64,000 nucleotides of DNA from JBBEAM01 sp040882845 (GCA_040882845.1 JBBEAM010000016.1:1-64000); one strand, 5' to 3'. Positions 21,224-30,377 are shown, numbered from the stretch's first letter. Numbers and translations are program-made. The notes: generated by a model from the letters alone, not told the origin.

Positions 21224-22124
21224 GTTCTTTCAAAGCCTCGTAGACCTCATCGGATCGCGGGGTCTCGACCCCGGCCTCTTCGCCGAGGCGGCGCACCGCG
21301 CCGGTCAGCCAGTCGAGCTCCAGGCGGTTGCCGCGCTCGAGATCGAGCAGCATCGAGGATTTCATCTCCGGGGCCAGCTCGTCGAGGAAGGCGAGCGCGC
21401 TTTCCTCCAGGGACTCCGCCAGGTTGACGCCGCGCGCGCGGCCCACCGCCGCCGCTTCGGCGGCAAGGTCGGCGAACAGCGCCCGGCGGTCAGGATCCTC
21501 ACGGATCTCGCCGATCGCGGCGCGATAAAAGCAGGTGGTGCCGGCGACGGCGGTGAGAAACACGAACTTGCGCCAGATTTCGGACTCAATGTCCGGGCTG
21601 AGGGTCAGCTCGATGCCGGCGTGGTGGCAGTGGAAGACGAAGCGCGCCAGGGCTTCCTCCTGGCCGCGATGTCGTACCCCGACAACGATCCGCGCCAGCG
21701 CGCCGATATGGCGGATCACGCCGGGCTCGGCGATCTGCGAGAAGATGTAGGTGACGGCGCCGGCGACCGGCGCGGCGCCGAGCTGGGCCTCCAGCAGTTC
21801 CTCGGCCTCGACGCCGTTCTGCAGCGACAGCACCAGCGCGCCCTGCTTGAGGAAGGGCGCCAGAGCCGAGGCAAGCGAGCCGGTATCCCAAAGTTTGACG
21901 CAGACCAGCACGACATCGGCCTCGCCGACCGCGGCGACATCGTCGCTGACCTTCAGGCTGTCGACGGTGACGTCGCCAAGCTCGGAGAGAATCTCCAGGC
22001 CGTTGCGCTCGATCGCCGCCTTGTGGGCGCCCCGTGCCAGCAGGGTCACGTCCTGCCCTGCTGCAGCCAGGCGGCCGCCGAAATATCCGCCGACGCCACC
22101 GGCGCCGAGTACGGCGATCTTCAT
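21216..22124 (-). CDS. Ketopantoate reductase family (ApbA/PanE) oxidoreductase
   Basis: A 302-aa NADPH-dependent reductase. The N-terminal Rossmann motif MKIAVLGAGGVGGYFGGRLA is followed by VLVCVKLWDT, SLQNGVEAEE and the C-terminal helical domain with KSSMLLDLERGNRLELDWL, the family's Lys/Glu active-site region. The start at 22124 fits the Rossmann fold; an upstream codon would add 12 residues overlapping aminotransferase sequence. It may supply pantoate for coenzyme A or reduce a different 2-keto acid, given its coupling to a hydratase gene. Confidence 0.88.
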   Translation of the reverse strand: MKIAVLGAGGVGGYFGGRLAAAGQDVTLLARGAHKAAIERNGLEILSELGDVTVDSLKVSDDVAAVGEADVVLVCVKLWDTGSLASALAPFLKQGALVLSLQNGVEAEELLEAQLGAAPVAGAVTYIFSQIAEPGVIRHIGALARIVVGVRHRGQEEALARFVFHCHHAGIELTLSPDIESEIWRKFVFLTAVAGTTCFYRAAIGEIREDPDRRALFADLAAEAAAVGRARGVNLAESLEESALAFLDELAPEMKSSMLLDLERGNRLELDWLTGAVRRLGEEAGVETPRSDEVYEALKEHG

Positions 22125-22141
22125 CGCTGCCGGGCTCCGGT

Positions 22142-23344
22142 TCAGGTTAAGGCCTCGCACGCGCGCTTGATCCGCGCGCAGGCATCCTCCAGGGCCTCGG
22201 TCGAGGTGGCGTAGGAGATGCGGAAATGCGGCGACAGGCAGAAGGCCTCGCCCTGTACCGCGGCCACCCCCTCGGCCTCCAGAAGATAGGTCACGAAATC
22301 GCCGTCGGAGGAGATCTTCTTGCCTTCCGGCGTGGTCTTGCCGATGCAGCCGGCGCAGGAGGGATAGACGTAGAAGGCGCCTTCGGGCCGGGCGCAGGCC
22401 AAGCCAGGCACCTGGTTCAAGGCGTCCACGACCAGGTCGCGGCGCTGCTTGAAGACGGCGTTGTGCTCGGCGATGAAGTCCTGCGGGCCGTTCAGCGCCT
22501 CGACCGCCGCAGCCTGGCTGATCGAGCTGGGGTTGGAGGTGGACTGCGACTGGATCTTCGCCATCGCCTTGATCAGCTCGGCCGGCCCGGCGGCGAAACC
22601 GATCCGCCAGCCGGTCATGCAGTAGGCCTTGGACACGCCGTTCATGGTCAGGGTGCGGCCCTTCAGCTCCGGCGCGACCTGAGCGATGGTCGAGAATTCG
22701 AAGTCGTCGTAGACCAGATGCTCGTAGATGTCGTCGGTCAGGATCCAGACCTGCTCGTGGCGCTTCAGCACTTCGGCCAGGGCCGCCAGTTCCTCGCGGC
22801 TATAGGCCGCGCCGGTCGGATTGGAGGGCGAGTTGAGCATCAGCCAGCGGGTCTTCTTGGTGATCGAGGCTTCGAGGTCCTCGGGCCGCAGCTTGAAGCC
22901 GTTGTTCTGGGAACAGGGCACGGCGACCGGCTCGCCCTCGGCGAGCAGCACCATGTCCGGATAGCTGACCCAGAAGGGCGCCGGGACGATCACCTCGTCG
23001 CCCTTGTTCAGGGTCGCCTGAAAGGCGTTGTAGAGCACCTGCTTGCCGCCGGTGCCCACGGTGATCTCGGCGGGGCTGTAGTCGAGCTGGTTCTCGCGCT
23101 TGAACTTGTCGCAGACTGCCTGCTTCAGCGCCGGCGTGCCGTCGACCGCGGTGTACTTGGTGTCGCCGTCGCGAATCGCCTTGATCGCGGCTTCCTTGAT
23201 GTTGTCCGGCGTATCGAAATCCGGCTCGCCGGCGCCCAGGCCGATGACGTCCCGGCCGGCGGCCTTGAGCTCGCGCGCCTTGCTACTCACGGCGATGGTC
23301 GGGGAGGGCTTGATGCGCGAAAGACGCTCGGCGATCAGCGGCAT
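22142..23344 (-). CDS. aspC: Class I pyridoxal-phosphate aminotransferase (aspartate aminotransferase)
   Basis: A 400-aa fold-type I aminotransferase. The cofactor lysine is Lys239 in NGVSKAYCMTGWRIGF; other signatures are LGAGEPDFDTP, NSPSNPTGAAYSREEL, DDIYEHLVYD and the C-terminal substrate arginine in HFRISYATS. The similarity is to the AatA/AspC subgroup of alphaproteobacteria, which can also act on prephenate. It ends 17 bp before the ketopantoate reductase-like gene on the same strand. Confidence 0.94.
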   Translation of the reverse strand: MPLIAERLSRIKPSPTIAVSSKARELKAAGRDVIGLGAGEPDFDTPDNIKEAAIKAIRDGDTKYTAVDGTPALKQAVCDKFKRENQLDYSPAEITVGTGGKQVLYNAFQATLNKGDEVIVPAPFWVSYPDMVLLAEGEPVAVPCSQNNGFKLRPEDLEASITKKTRWLMLNSPSNPTGAAYSREELAALAEVLKRHEQVWILTDDIYEHLVYDDFEFSTIAQVAPELKGRTLTMNGVSKAYCMTGWRIGFAAGPAELIKAMAKIQSQSTSNPSSISQAAAVEALNGPQDFIAEHNAVFKQRRDLVVDALNQVPGLACARPEGAFYVYPSCAGCIGKTTPEGKKISSDGDFVTYLLEAEGVAAVQGEAFCLSPHFRISYATSTEALEDACARIKRACEALT

Positions 23345-23584
23345 GGGGGTCTGCTCCTGTAGTCACGGGGGCATCTTTCCGGCCCCGACGGAGCGCGAGC
23401 CTACTCACTCGCGGCGGCGCCCGCAATGCCTCAGCGAAGGCAAACGGCGGGCCTTTCGGGAGCCGAAGGTCCGCGCCTCAAGTTTGCCACAACAAGTCCT
23501 TGAATAGCCTTGGTTAGATGCGCTTAGCGCCGTGTTTTGCCGCTGCAATGATCCGACCCCAACACACACGAGGGACACAGGATC

Positions 23585-25882
23585 ATGCGCAACAGGCCAG
23601 CGCGGCGGGAGAGCCGCCAGGACACGTTCTCGATTTCCGATGCCGCCCGGCTGGCGGCCATGGGACGGCGCGCGATCGCTGTCGTTCTGGCCAGTCTGCT
23701 GGTGGCCCTGGCCGGCATTTCGCTCTTTGCCCTGGTGGCGCCGGAGCTGGTGGCGCCGGCCAAGGCCCAGACGCGGCAGCAGACCCCGGAGATCGTCTCC
23801 GGGCTGTTCTTCCGCAGCGAGGTGGCCGGAAAGGTTTTCGAGGCGCCTCTGGTCGGCAGCGAAGTCGACATCACGGTCAACGGGGAGATCGCACGTGTCA
23901 GCGTTGTACAGCATTTCCACAATCCCTCCGATGCCTGGATGGAAGGCGCCTACGTCTTCCCCCTGCCCGAAGACTCCGCGGTCGACCGGCTGACGATGAC
24001 GATAGGCGCGCGGCAGATCGACGGCGTGATCATGGAGCGGGAAGAGGCGCGGCGCGTCTATGAGGAGGCCGCCGCCGAAGGCAAGCGCGCCAGCCTGCTG
24101 TCCTCGGAGCGGGCCAACGTCTTCACCACCTCGGTCGCCAACGTCGGCCCCGGCGAAACCGTCTCGGTCAAGATCGAGTACCAGGAGAGCCTGTCCTACA
24201 AGGATGGCCGCTACAGCCTGCGGTTTCCGATGGTGGTGGCGCCGCGCTATTCCCCCGGCGAGGCGGTCACCGTCAAGGCCCCGGCACCGGGCGACGGCGC
24301 GCCACGGCCGCAGCCGATCTCCGAGGGCGCGACAGGGCAACCGGAACCGAAGGCCCGCGACCTCTTCGGCCCCGTGCGGGGAGCGGATGAAGGCACCGCC
24401 AATCCCGTCAAGCTGCGCGTCGAGATCGACGCCGGGCGGCCCCTGGCCAAGCTGGAAAGCCTCTATCACGACGTCACCGTAGAGCAGGAGAGCAGCGGCC
24501 GCACCCGGGTCGTTCTCAGCGACGGCGACGTGCCGGCCGACCGGGACTTCGTCCTGGAATGGCAGCCCGAGGTCGAGGCCGCGCCGGAAGCCGCGCTCTT
24601 CGCCGAGCAGGTCGGCGACAACAGCTATCTGCGCCTCTCCCTGCTGCCGCAGGGCGACAGCGGCGAGGTCGCCCGGCCGCAGCGCGACCTGATCTTCATC
24701 GTCGACACCTCCGGCTCGATGTACGGCCCCTCGATGGACCAGGCGCGCGACGCCCTGCTCACCGCGCTCGGCCGGCTGCAACCCGGCGACCGCTTCGAGA
24801 TCATCCGCTTTTCCGACCGGACCCAAACCCTGTTCGGCGGCGTCCGGCCCTTTACCGCCGAAACCCAGCGTCAGGCGCGGCAGTTCATCCTCGGCCTCGA
24901 CGCCGAGGGCGGCACGGAGATGCTGCCGGCCCTGGCCGCGGCGCTGAAGCAACAGGCCGAGCCCGGCCGTCTGCGTCAAATCGTCTTCCTGACCGACGGC
25001 GCGGTGAGCAACGAGCAGGACCTCTTCACCGTGATCCACGACCGCCTCGGCGGCAGCCGCCTGTTCACCATCGGCATCGGCGCGGCGCCCAACTCCCATT
25101 TCATGACCAAGGCCGCCGCTATCGGACGCGGCAGCTTCACCTACATCGGCGACCCCGGCGAGGTGTCGGCGCGGATGCAAGAGCTGTTCCGCAAGCTGGA
25201 GCGCCCGGCGCTGACCGGCGTCGAGTTGACCTGGGAGGGCCCGGCGGCCAAGCGGGTCGAGCTGGTCCCCGCGCTGATGCCCGATCTCTACGCCGGCGAT
25301 CCCGTGGCGATCGCCGCCCGGGTGTCCGGCATCCCTCTGAACAAGCTGCGCGGCGCCGTGGTGCTGCGCGGCGAGATCGCCGGCCAGCCCTGGGAGCGGC
25401 GGCTGGAGCTGAAAGATCTCGAGCCCGCCCCCGGCATCGCCGCGATCTGGGGCCGCGCCCAGCTCGACGAGATCGAAAACGGCCTCTACATGAGCCGCGA
25501 CCCGAAGGTCGTGCGCGACCTCTCCGTCGCGACGGCGCTCGAATTCCGCCTGGTCAGCCGCTACACCTCGCTGGTCGCGGTCGACGAGGAAGTCGCCAGG
25601 CCTGAAGGCGAAGAGCTGATTTCCAGCGAGGTGCCGCGCAATCTGCCGGAAGGCTGGAGCCCTGCGGCCGTCTTCGGCTCGCCCGAAGCGGCCATGCCGC
25701 TGCGCGCCCTGCCCTCCCCGCTGCTGCAGCAGGCCGGTCTGGCCGATAGCGTTTCCCTGCCCCAGACCGCGACACCGGCGCAGCTCAAGGCGCTGATCGG
25801 CGGATTCTTGCTGCTGCTGGCGCTGGCCCTGCTGCTGATCGCCCGGCGGGCCAATCTCCGGCATCCTGGGGACGCGGCATGA
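23585..25882 (+). CDS. Sortase target protein with VIT and VWA domains (marine proteobacterial type)
   Basis: A 765-aa surface protein. A hydrophobic N-terminal segment (about residues 30-60) serves for export. A VIT domain follows (VVQHFHNPSDAWMEGAYVFP, GVIMEREEARRVYEEA) and then a von Willebrand A domain with the MIDAS motif DTSGSMYGP. The C-terminus has a sorting signal: LPQTA at 725-729, a hydrophobic helix (IGGFLLLLALALLLIA) and an Arg-rich tail. The sortase gene overlaps it by 4 bp, so it is the dedicated substrate. Its adhesive or ligand-binding role is inferred from the VWA domain. Confidence 0.93.
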   Translation: MRNRPARRESRQDTFSISDAARLAAMGRRAIAVVLASLLVALAGISLFALVAPELVAPAKAQTRQQTPEIVSGLFFRSEVAGKVFEAPLVGSEVDITVNGEIARVSVVQHFHNPSDAWMEGAYVFPLPEDSAVDRLTMTIGARQIDGVIMEREEARRVYEEAAAEGKRASLLSSERANVFTTSVANVGPGETVSVKIEYQESLSYKDGRYSLRFPMVVAPRYSPGEAVTVKAPAPGDGAPRPQPISEGATGQPEPKARDLFGPVRGADEGTANPVKLRVEIDAGRPLAKLESLYHDVTVEQESSGRTRVVLSDGDVPADRDFVLEWQPEVEAAPEAALFAEQVGDNSYLRLSLLPQGDSGEVARPQRDLIFIVDTSGSMYGPSMDQARDALLTALGRLQPGDRFEIIRFSDRTQTLFGGVRPFTAETQRQARQFILGLDAEGGTEMLPALAAALKQQAEPGRLRQIVFLTDGAVSNEQDLFTVIHDRLGGSRLFTIGIGAAPNSHFMTKAAAIGRGSFTYIGDPGEVSARMQELFRKLERPALTGVELTWEGPAAKRVELVPALMPDLYAGDPVAIAARVSGIPLNKLRGAVVLRGEIAGQPWERRLELKDLEPAPGIAAIWGRAQLDEIENGLYMSRDPKVVRDLSVATALEFRLVSRYTSLVAVDEEVARPEGEELISSEVPRNLPEGWSPAAVFGSPEAAMPLRALPSPLLQQAGLADSVSLPQTATPAQLKALIGGFLLLLALALLLIARRANLRHPGDAA

Positions 25883-26457
25883 CCCGCCGGCGGCTGCTTG
25901 TCTTCGGCGCGGGGTTGTTGGCGGCGCTCGGGCTATGGCAGCTTGGCGGGGCGGGCGCGATCCACGCCAAGGCCGCCCTGGCGCAGGTCCTGCTGGAGCG
26001 GTCCTGGACGCGGAGCCTGGAAGGCGCGGCACAGCCGCGGCCCTGGCCCTGGGCGGACACCTATCCGGTGGCCCGCCTGGCGGTGCCGGAGTTGGGTATC
26101 GACGAGATCGTCCTGGCCGGCGCCAACGGCCGCAGCCTGACCTTCGGCCCGGCCCATCTGGCGGGAACCGCGGCGCCCGGCGAAGCCGGCCACGCCATCC
26201 TGACCGGGCACCGCGACACACACTTCACCTTCCTGCGGGATCTGCGCCCCGGACAGGAAATCCGGGTGCAGCGGCCAGACGGCGGCTGGCGTGGCTACCG
26301 GGTCGTCGAGACCGCGGTGATCGATGCCCGCCACGCCCGCCTGGCCCAGAGGGATGACGGCACCAGCCTGACGCTGGTGACCTGCTATCCCTTCGACGCC
26401 GTCGAGCCGGGCGGGCCGCTGCGCTACCTGATTTATGCGGAAGCGGCAACGCGCTAA
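25879..26457 (+). CDS. Class GN (proteobacterial) sortase
   Basis: A 192-aa transpeptidase that cleaves the LPxTA signal of its substrate at the membrane. It has an N-terminal membrane anchor (LLVFGAGLLAALGLWQL) and the sortase triad: His111 in ILTGHRDTHF, Cys169 in TLVTCYPF and Arg182 in GPLRYLIYAE. The ATG overlaps the stop of the target gene (ATGA). What the substrate is attached to in a Gram-negative envelope is not known. Confidence 0.93.
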   Translation: MTRRRLLVFGAGLLAALGLWQLGGAGAIHAKAALAQVLLERSWTRSLEGAAQPRPWPWADTYPVARLAVPELGIDEIVLAGANGRSLTFGPAHLAGTAAPGEAGHAILTGHRDTHFTFLRDLRPGQEIRVQRPDGGWRGYRVVETAVIDARHARLAQRDDGTSLTLVTCYPFDAVEPGGPLRYLIYAEAATR

Positions 26458-26474
26458 GGAGAAACGAGGGGGTT

Positions 26475-26675
26475 ATGAGCAGAAGTTTGAAAGGCGGATA
26501 CCTGACACTGATCCAGATCAAGGGTCACGGCCCCAAGCGCCGGCGCATGCGCAAGAAGAAAGGGGGTGCGGGCAAGGTGATCGTCTGGACCTCGGTCTGC
26601 GCCGCGGCGCTGGTCGGCTTCGCCTGGCTGGCGCTGGAAACCGGGATGATCGAGAGCCTTGTGCGAACTCTCTGA
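26475..26675 (+). CDS. Small basic single-pass membrane protein downstream of the sortase
   Basis: A 66-aa protein starting 17 bp after the sortase with a good site (AGGAG about 16 nt and GAGGGGG about 5 nt upstream of the ATG). Residues 18-34 are strongly basic (GPKRRRMRKKKGGAGK), then one hydrophobic helix (VIVWTSVCAAALVGFAWLAL) and a short outer tail. The topology would place the basic part in the cytoplasm. I do not recognise the family. Its position before the terminator suggests it is the third member of the sortase transcript. Confidence 0.65.
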   Translation: MSRSLKGGYLTLIQIKGHGPKRRRMRKKKGGAGKVIVWTSVCAAALVGFAWLALETGMIESLVRTL

Positions 26676-26696
26676 TCCGGCGTTCTCGGAATCGAA

Positions 26697-26725
26697 AAGG
26701 CCGCCCGGCTGAACCGGGCGGCCTT
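26697..26725 (+). terminator. Terminator ending the sortase operon
   Basis: AAGGCCGCCCGG (26697-26708) pairs with CCGGGCGGCCTT (26714-26725) around CTGAA. It separates this operon from the convergent ahpC gene; the symmetrical A/T ends could let it work in both directions. Confidence 0.85.
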
Positions 26726-26754
26726 GTGTGGCAGCGGGGGCACTGGGGGAGGTA

Positions 26755-27303
26755 TTACGCTGCCACGAGAACGTCGTCGCCCTTCTGCCACATGCAGGGG
26801 CAGAGCTCGTCGGTCTGCAGGGCGTCGAGAATCCGCAGGGTCTCCATCGGATTGCGGCCGACGTTGAGACCGTTGACCGCGACGTGCTGGATCGTGCCTT
26901 CGGGATCGACGATGTAGGTCGCCCGCAGGGACACGCCCTCATCCTTGTCGAGAATACCGAGATCCTCGGCGAGGCTGCGCTTGATATCCGAAACCATCGG
27001 GAAGGGCAGCTCGCGCAGATCCTCGTGATCCTTCTTCCAGGCGTGATGCACGAACTCGTTGTCGGTCGAGACGCCCAACACCTGGGCGTTGCGGCTGGAG
27101 AATTCCTCGTTCAGCTCGCCGAAGGCGGCGATCTCCGTCGGGCAGACGAAGGTGAAGTCCTTCGGCCAGAAGAACACCACCAGCCATTTGTCGCTGTAGC
27201 TCTTCTCGTTGACCCGCTCGAAGGCCTCGGAGGGCTTGCCGGGGGCGCCGGCCTTTACCGCGTTGAGGTCGAAGGCGGGAAACTTGTCACCGATTGTCAG
27301 CAT
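26755..27303 (-). CDS. ahpC: Alkyl hydroperoxide reductase AhpC / peroxiredoxin
   Basis: A 182-aa 2-Cys peroxiredoxin that reduces hydrogen and organic peroxides. The peroxidatic cysteine is in DFTFVCPTEIAAF; the C-terminal DELCPCMWQKGD carries a Cys-x-Cys pair like that of AhpD-dependent AhpC enzymes. No ahpD or ahpF is seen nearby. The start at 27303 is preferred because upstream in-frame codons read into the promoter. An iron-control-element-like box lies 77 bp upstream. Confidence 0.95.
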   Translation of the reverse strand: MLTIGDKFPAFDLNAVKAGAPGKPSEAFERVNEKSYSDKWLVVFFWPKDFTFVCPTEIAAFGELNEEFSSRNAQVLGVSTDNEFVHHAWKKDHEDLRELPFPMVSDIKRSLAEDLGILDKDEGVSLRATYIVDPEGTIQHVAVNGLNVGRNPMETLRILDALQTDELCPCMWQKGDDVLVAA

Positions 27304-27379
27304 GTCTGTTCCTTTTTGTCTTGGGTTCTCTAGGGTTCGAAAGCGCGATCTCTCCCCGGAGCAACGCCGGGCGCGTCTT

Positions 27380-27396
27380 TTTAGAATAATTCTTAA
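27380..27396. promoter_or_regulatory. Irr/PerR-type operator upstream of ahpC
   Basis: TTTAGAATAATTCTTAA differs from the dps box by one base in 17. It is centred about 85 bp upstream of the ahpC ATG, in the divergent region shared with the dioxygenase gene. Confidence 0.65.
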
Positions 27397-27437
27397 GTGC
27401 AACACCTCAGATAAGCGGCCATCGCGGCCGCGTCAAT

Positions 27438-27454
27438 ATTAAAATGGTTCTAAT
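27438..27454. promoter_or_regulatory. Degenerate third box near the dioxygenase start
   Basis: ATTAAAATGGTTCTAAT matches 11 of the 14 defined positions of TTTAGAA-N3-TTCTAAA. It is 46 bp upstream of the dioxygenase ATG and 41 bp from the ahpC box. It may be a weaker site of the same regulator. Confidence 0.35.
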
Positions 27455-27499
27455 GTGCAAAAACTTGCCGGGCAGCGTTCCACACGCCACATCGCAGGT

Positions 27500-28159
27500 A
27501 TGACAGCGGACGTGCAGCGCAGAACCTTCCTTCAAGGCCTGGGCGGAAGCGCCCTCCTGGGCACTTCCCTGAGCCTGCCCGGCAGCGCCTGGGCGAACTG
27601 GCTGGTGCCGACCCCGGCCCAGACCGAAGGCCCCTTCTATCCGGCGCGCCTGCCGCTGGACCGCGACAACGACCTGCTGCGCGTCGCCGGGGCCGAAGCC
27701 GACCCGGGCAGCCCTGTCGCTCATGTAATGGGGCGTCTGCTGGATCGCAACGGCCGGGCCATTCCCAAGGCGCGGATCGAGATCTGGCAGTGCGACGCCC
27801 AGGGCGTCTATCTCGACGCCACCGGCGGCACGGCGCTGGACAGCGGCTTTCAGGGCTACGGCGCGACGGAGACGGACGACGAGGGCGCCTACCGCTTCCG
27901 CACCATCAGGCCGGTGCCCTATGGCGGGCGCACCCCGCACATCCACTTCGCGGTCAGCGGTGCGGGCTTTTCCCGGCTGGTCACCCAGCTCTACGTCGCG
28001 GGGGAAGCGGGCAACGCCCGCGACTTCGTGCTGAACCGGATCCGCCACGAGAAGGCGCGGCAGGCGGTGATCGCGGACTTCGAGCCGGCCGGGGAGATCG
28101 AGCCCGGCGCCCTGGCCGCGAGCTTCGACATCGTGCTCGGCGAAACGCCAGGAGAATGA
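27500..28159 (+). CDS. Tat-exported intradiol ring-cleavage dioxygenase
   Basis: A 219-aa protein similar to the protocatechuate 3,4-dioxygenase beta fold. The twin-arginine signal RRTFLQGLGGSALLGTSLSL is near the N-terminus. Fe3+ ligand candidates are the Tyr in PVPYGGRTPHIHF and the two His of the same motif; EGPFYPARLPLDRD is the usual N-terminal signature. It starts at 27500, as earlier codons would put residues before the Tat motif. Export to the periplasm is unusual for classic catechol enzymes but known in this subfamily. The substrate is unknown. Confidence 0.88.
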   Translation: MTADVQRRTFLQGLGGSALLGTSLSLPGSAWANWLVPTPAQTEGPFYPARLPLDRDNDLLRVAGAEADPGSPVAHVMGRLLDRNGRAIPKARIEIWQCDAQGVYLDATGGTALDSGFQGYGATETDDEGAYRFRTIRPVPYGGRTPHIHFAVSGAGFSRLVTQLYVAGEAGNARDFVLNRIRHEKARQAVIADFEPAGEIEPGALAASFDIVLGETPGE

Positions 28160-28217
28160 CAGCAGGCCGGCGCCCCGCCCCTGGAAAGACTCGCCCGCCT
28201 GGGCCTATATAGGAGCC

Positions 28218-30377
28218 ATGGCTTCCGTCGTCGCTGAACCCCTTTCTCCGCCCCTTGAGCCGACCCTCGGCGCGCCCTTCAGGATCCAGTCGGAATATGA
28301 ACCGGCGGGCGATCAGCCCCAGGCCATCGAGGAATTGCTCGGCGGCCTCGGCGAAGGCGAGCGCGACCAGGTGCTGCTCGGCGTCACCGGTTCGGGCAAG
28401 ACCTTCACCATGGCCAAGGTGATCGAGGACAAGCAGCGTCCGACCCTGATCCTGGCGCCCAACAAGACCCTGGCGGCGCAGCTCTATTCGGAGATGACCT
28501 CGTTCTTCCCCGACAACGCGGTGGAGTACTTCGTCTCCTACTACGACTACTACCAGCCGGAAGCCTACGTGCCGCGCAGCGACACCTACGTGGAGAAGGA
28601 ATCCTCGGTCAACGAGCAGATCGACCGGATGCGCCACTCGGCGACCCGCGCCCTGTTCGAGCGGCGCGACGTGATCATCGTCGCTTCGGTGTCCTGCATC
28701 TACGGCATCGGCAGCCCCGAGACCTATCAGCAGATGACCAAGAAGATCCGCGCCGGCAGCAGCGTCGACCGCAAGGAGCTGCTGCGCGCCTTCACCGAGC
28801 TGCAGTACAAGCGCAACGACGCCAGCTTCACCCGCGGCACCTTCCGGGTGCGCGGCGACACCGTCGAGATCTTCCCGGCGCATTACGAGGACCGTGCCTG
28901 GCGCATCTCCCTGTTCGGCGACGAGGTCGAGGCGATTCACGAGTTCGATCCGCTGACCGGCGAAAAGACCGCGACCCTCGAGGAGGTCACGATCTTCGCC
29001 AACAGCCACTACGTGACGCCGCGTCCCACCCTGCTGCAGGCGATCAAGCTGATCCGCCAGGAGCTGAAGCTCCGCCTGGAGGAGTTCCACAAGGCCGGCA
29101 AGCCGCTCGAGGCCGAGCGGCTGGAGCAGCGCACCACCTTCGATCTGGAGATGATCGAAGCGACCGGATCCTGCGCGGGAATCGAGAACTACTCGCGCTT
29201 CCTCTCCGGCCGGGCGCCGGGCGAGCCGCCGCCGACCCTGTTCGAATACCTGCCCGAGGACGCGCTGCTGTTCGTCGACGAAAGCCACGTCACCATCGGA
29301 CAGCTCAACGGCATGTTCCGCGGCGACTTCAACCGCAAGTCCACCCTGGCCGAATACGGCTTCCGCCTGCCGTCCTGCATCGACAACCGGCCGCTCAAGT
29401 TCGAGGAGTGGGAGCAGATGCGGCCGCAGACGGTCTATGTCTCGGCCACCCCGGGTAAGTGGGAGATGGAGCAGACCGGCGGCGTCTTCGCCGAGCAGGT
29501 GATCCGCCCCACCGGCCTGATCGACCCGGTCTGCATCGTCCGCCCGACCGAGCATCAGGTCGACGACCTGATCGCCGAGTGCCACGACTGCGCCCGGAAG
29601 AAGCAGCGGGTGCTGGTCACCACCCTGACCAAGCGCATGGCCGAGGACCTGACCGAGTACATGCACGAGGCGGGCCTGCGCGTGCGCTACATGCACTCCG
29701 ACATCGACACCCTGGAGCGCATCGAGATCCTGCGCGATCTGCGGCTCGGCGTGTTCGACGTGCTGGTCGGCATCAACCTGCTACGCGAGGGCCTGGATAT
29801 CCCCGAGTGCGCCCTAGTCGCCATCCTCGACGCCGACAAGGAGGGCTTCCTGCGCTCCACCACCTCGCTGATCCAGACCATCGGCCGGGCGGCGCGCAAC
29901 GTCGACGGCCGAGTGATCCTCTACGCCGACGTGATGACCCGCAGCCTGACCGCCGCGCTCGACGAGACCAACCGGCGCCGGGAGAAGCAGCAGGAGTTCA
30001 ACGCCGCCAACGGCATCACGCCCGAGACCATCCGCAAGCAGATCAGCGACATCCTGAAGTCGGTCTACGAGCGCGACCACGTCACCGTCGACGTCGACAG
30101 CGACGACCACCACCTGATCGGCCATAATCTCCAGGAGCACATCAAGGCGCTGGAAACCCGGATGCGCGACGCCGCCGCCAACCTGGAGTTCGAGGAAGCC
30201 GCCCGCCTGCGCGACGAGATCAAGCGCCTCGAGGACAACGAACTGGAGCTGCCGCCGGGCGCCGCCAGGGGGGACGGTAGCGGCGGCGGCTTCGCCGCCC
30301 GGATCGCCAAGGCCGACGCCAGTGCGAAAAGCAAGAAGGCCGGCCGCTACAAAGGCCGCAAGCGGCGCGGGCCGTAA
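28218..30377 (+). CDS. uvrB: Excinuclease ABC subunit UvrB
   Basis: Damage-verifying helicase-like subunit of nucleotide excision repair. The 719-aa protein has Walker A LLGVTGSGKTFTMAKVI, the beta-hairpin YYDYYQPEAYVPRSDTY, motif II LFVDESHVT, motif VI region QTIGRAARNVDGRVILYAD, and the C-terminal UvrC-binding UVR motif (LEFEEAARLRDEIKRLE). It ends in a basic Lys/Arg tail. A CTATATAGGAGCC element precedes the ATG. uvrC is also in the window, 4.3 kb downstream. Confidence 0.98.
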   Translation: MASVVAEPLSPPLEPTLGAPFRIQSEYEPAGDQPQAIEELLGGLGEGERDQVLLGVTGSGKTFTMAKVIEDKQRPTLILAPNKTLAAQLYSEMTSFFPDNAVEYFVSYYDYYQPEAYVPRSDTYVEKESSVNEQIDRMRHSATRALFERRDVIIVASVSCIYGIGSPETYQQMTKKIRAGSSVDRKELLRAFTELQYKRNDASFTRGTFRVRGDTVEIFPAHYEDRAWRISLFGDEVEAIHEFDPLTGEKTATLEEVTIFANSHYVTPRPTLLQAIKLIRQELKLRLEEFHKAGKPLEAERLEQRTTFDLEMIEATGSCAGIENYSRFLSGRAPGEPPPTLFEYLPEDALLFVDESHVTIGQLNGMFRGDFNRKSTLAEYGFRLPSCIDNRPLKFEEWEQMRPQTVYVSATPGKWEMEQTGGVFAEQVIRPTGLIDPVCIVRPTEHQVDDLIAECHDCARKKQRVLVTTLTKRMAEDLTEYMHEAGLRVRYMHSDIDTLERIEILRDLRLGVFDVLVGINLLREGLDIPECALVAILDADKEGFLRSTTSLIQTIGRAARNVDGRVILYADVMTRSLTAALDETNRRREKQQEFNAANGITPETIRKQISDILKSVYERDHVTVDVDSDDHHLIGHNLQEHIKALETRMRDAAANLEFEEAARLRDEIKRLEDNELELPPGAARGDGSGGGFAARIAKADASAKSKKAGRYKGRKRRGP

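Noticed and set aside
27981..29696. Long minus-strand open frame opposite uvrB
   Set aside because: No recognisable domain; the plus strand holds an intact UvrB, so this is a codon-bias shadow.
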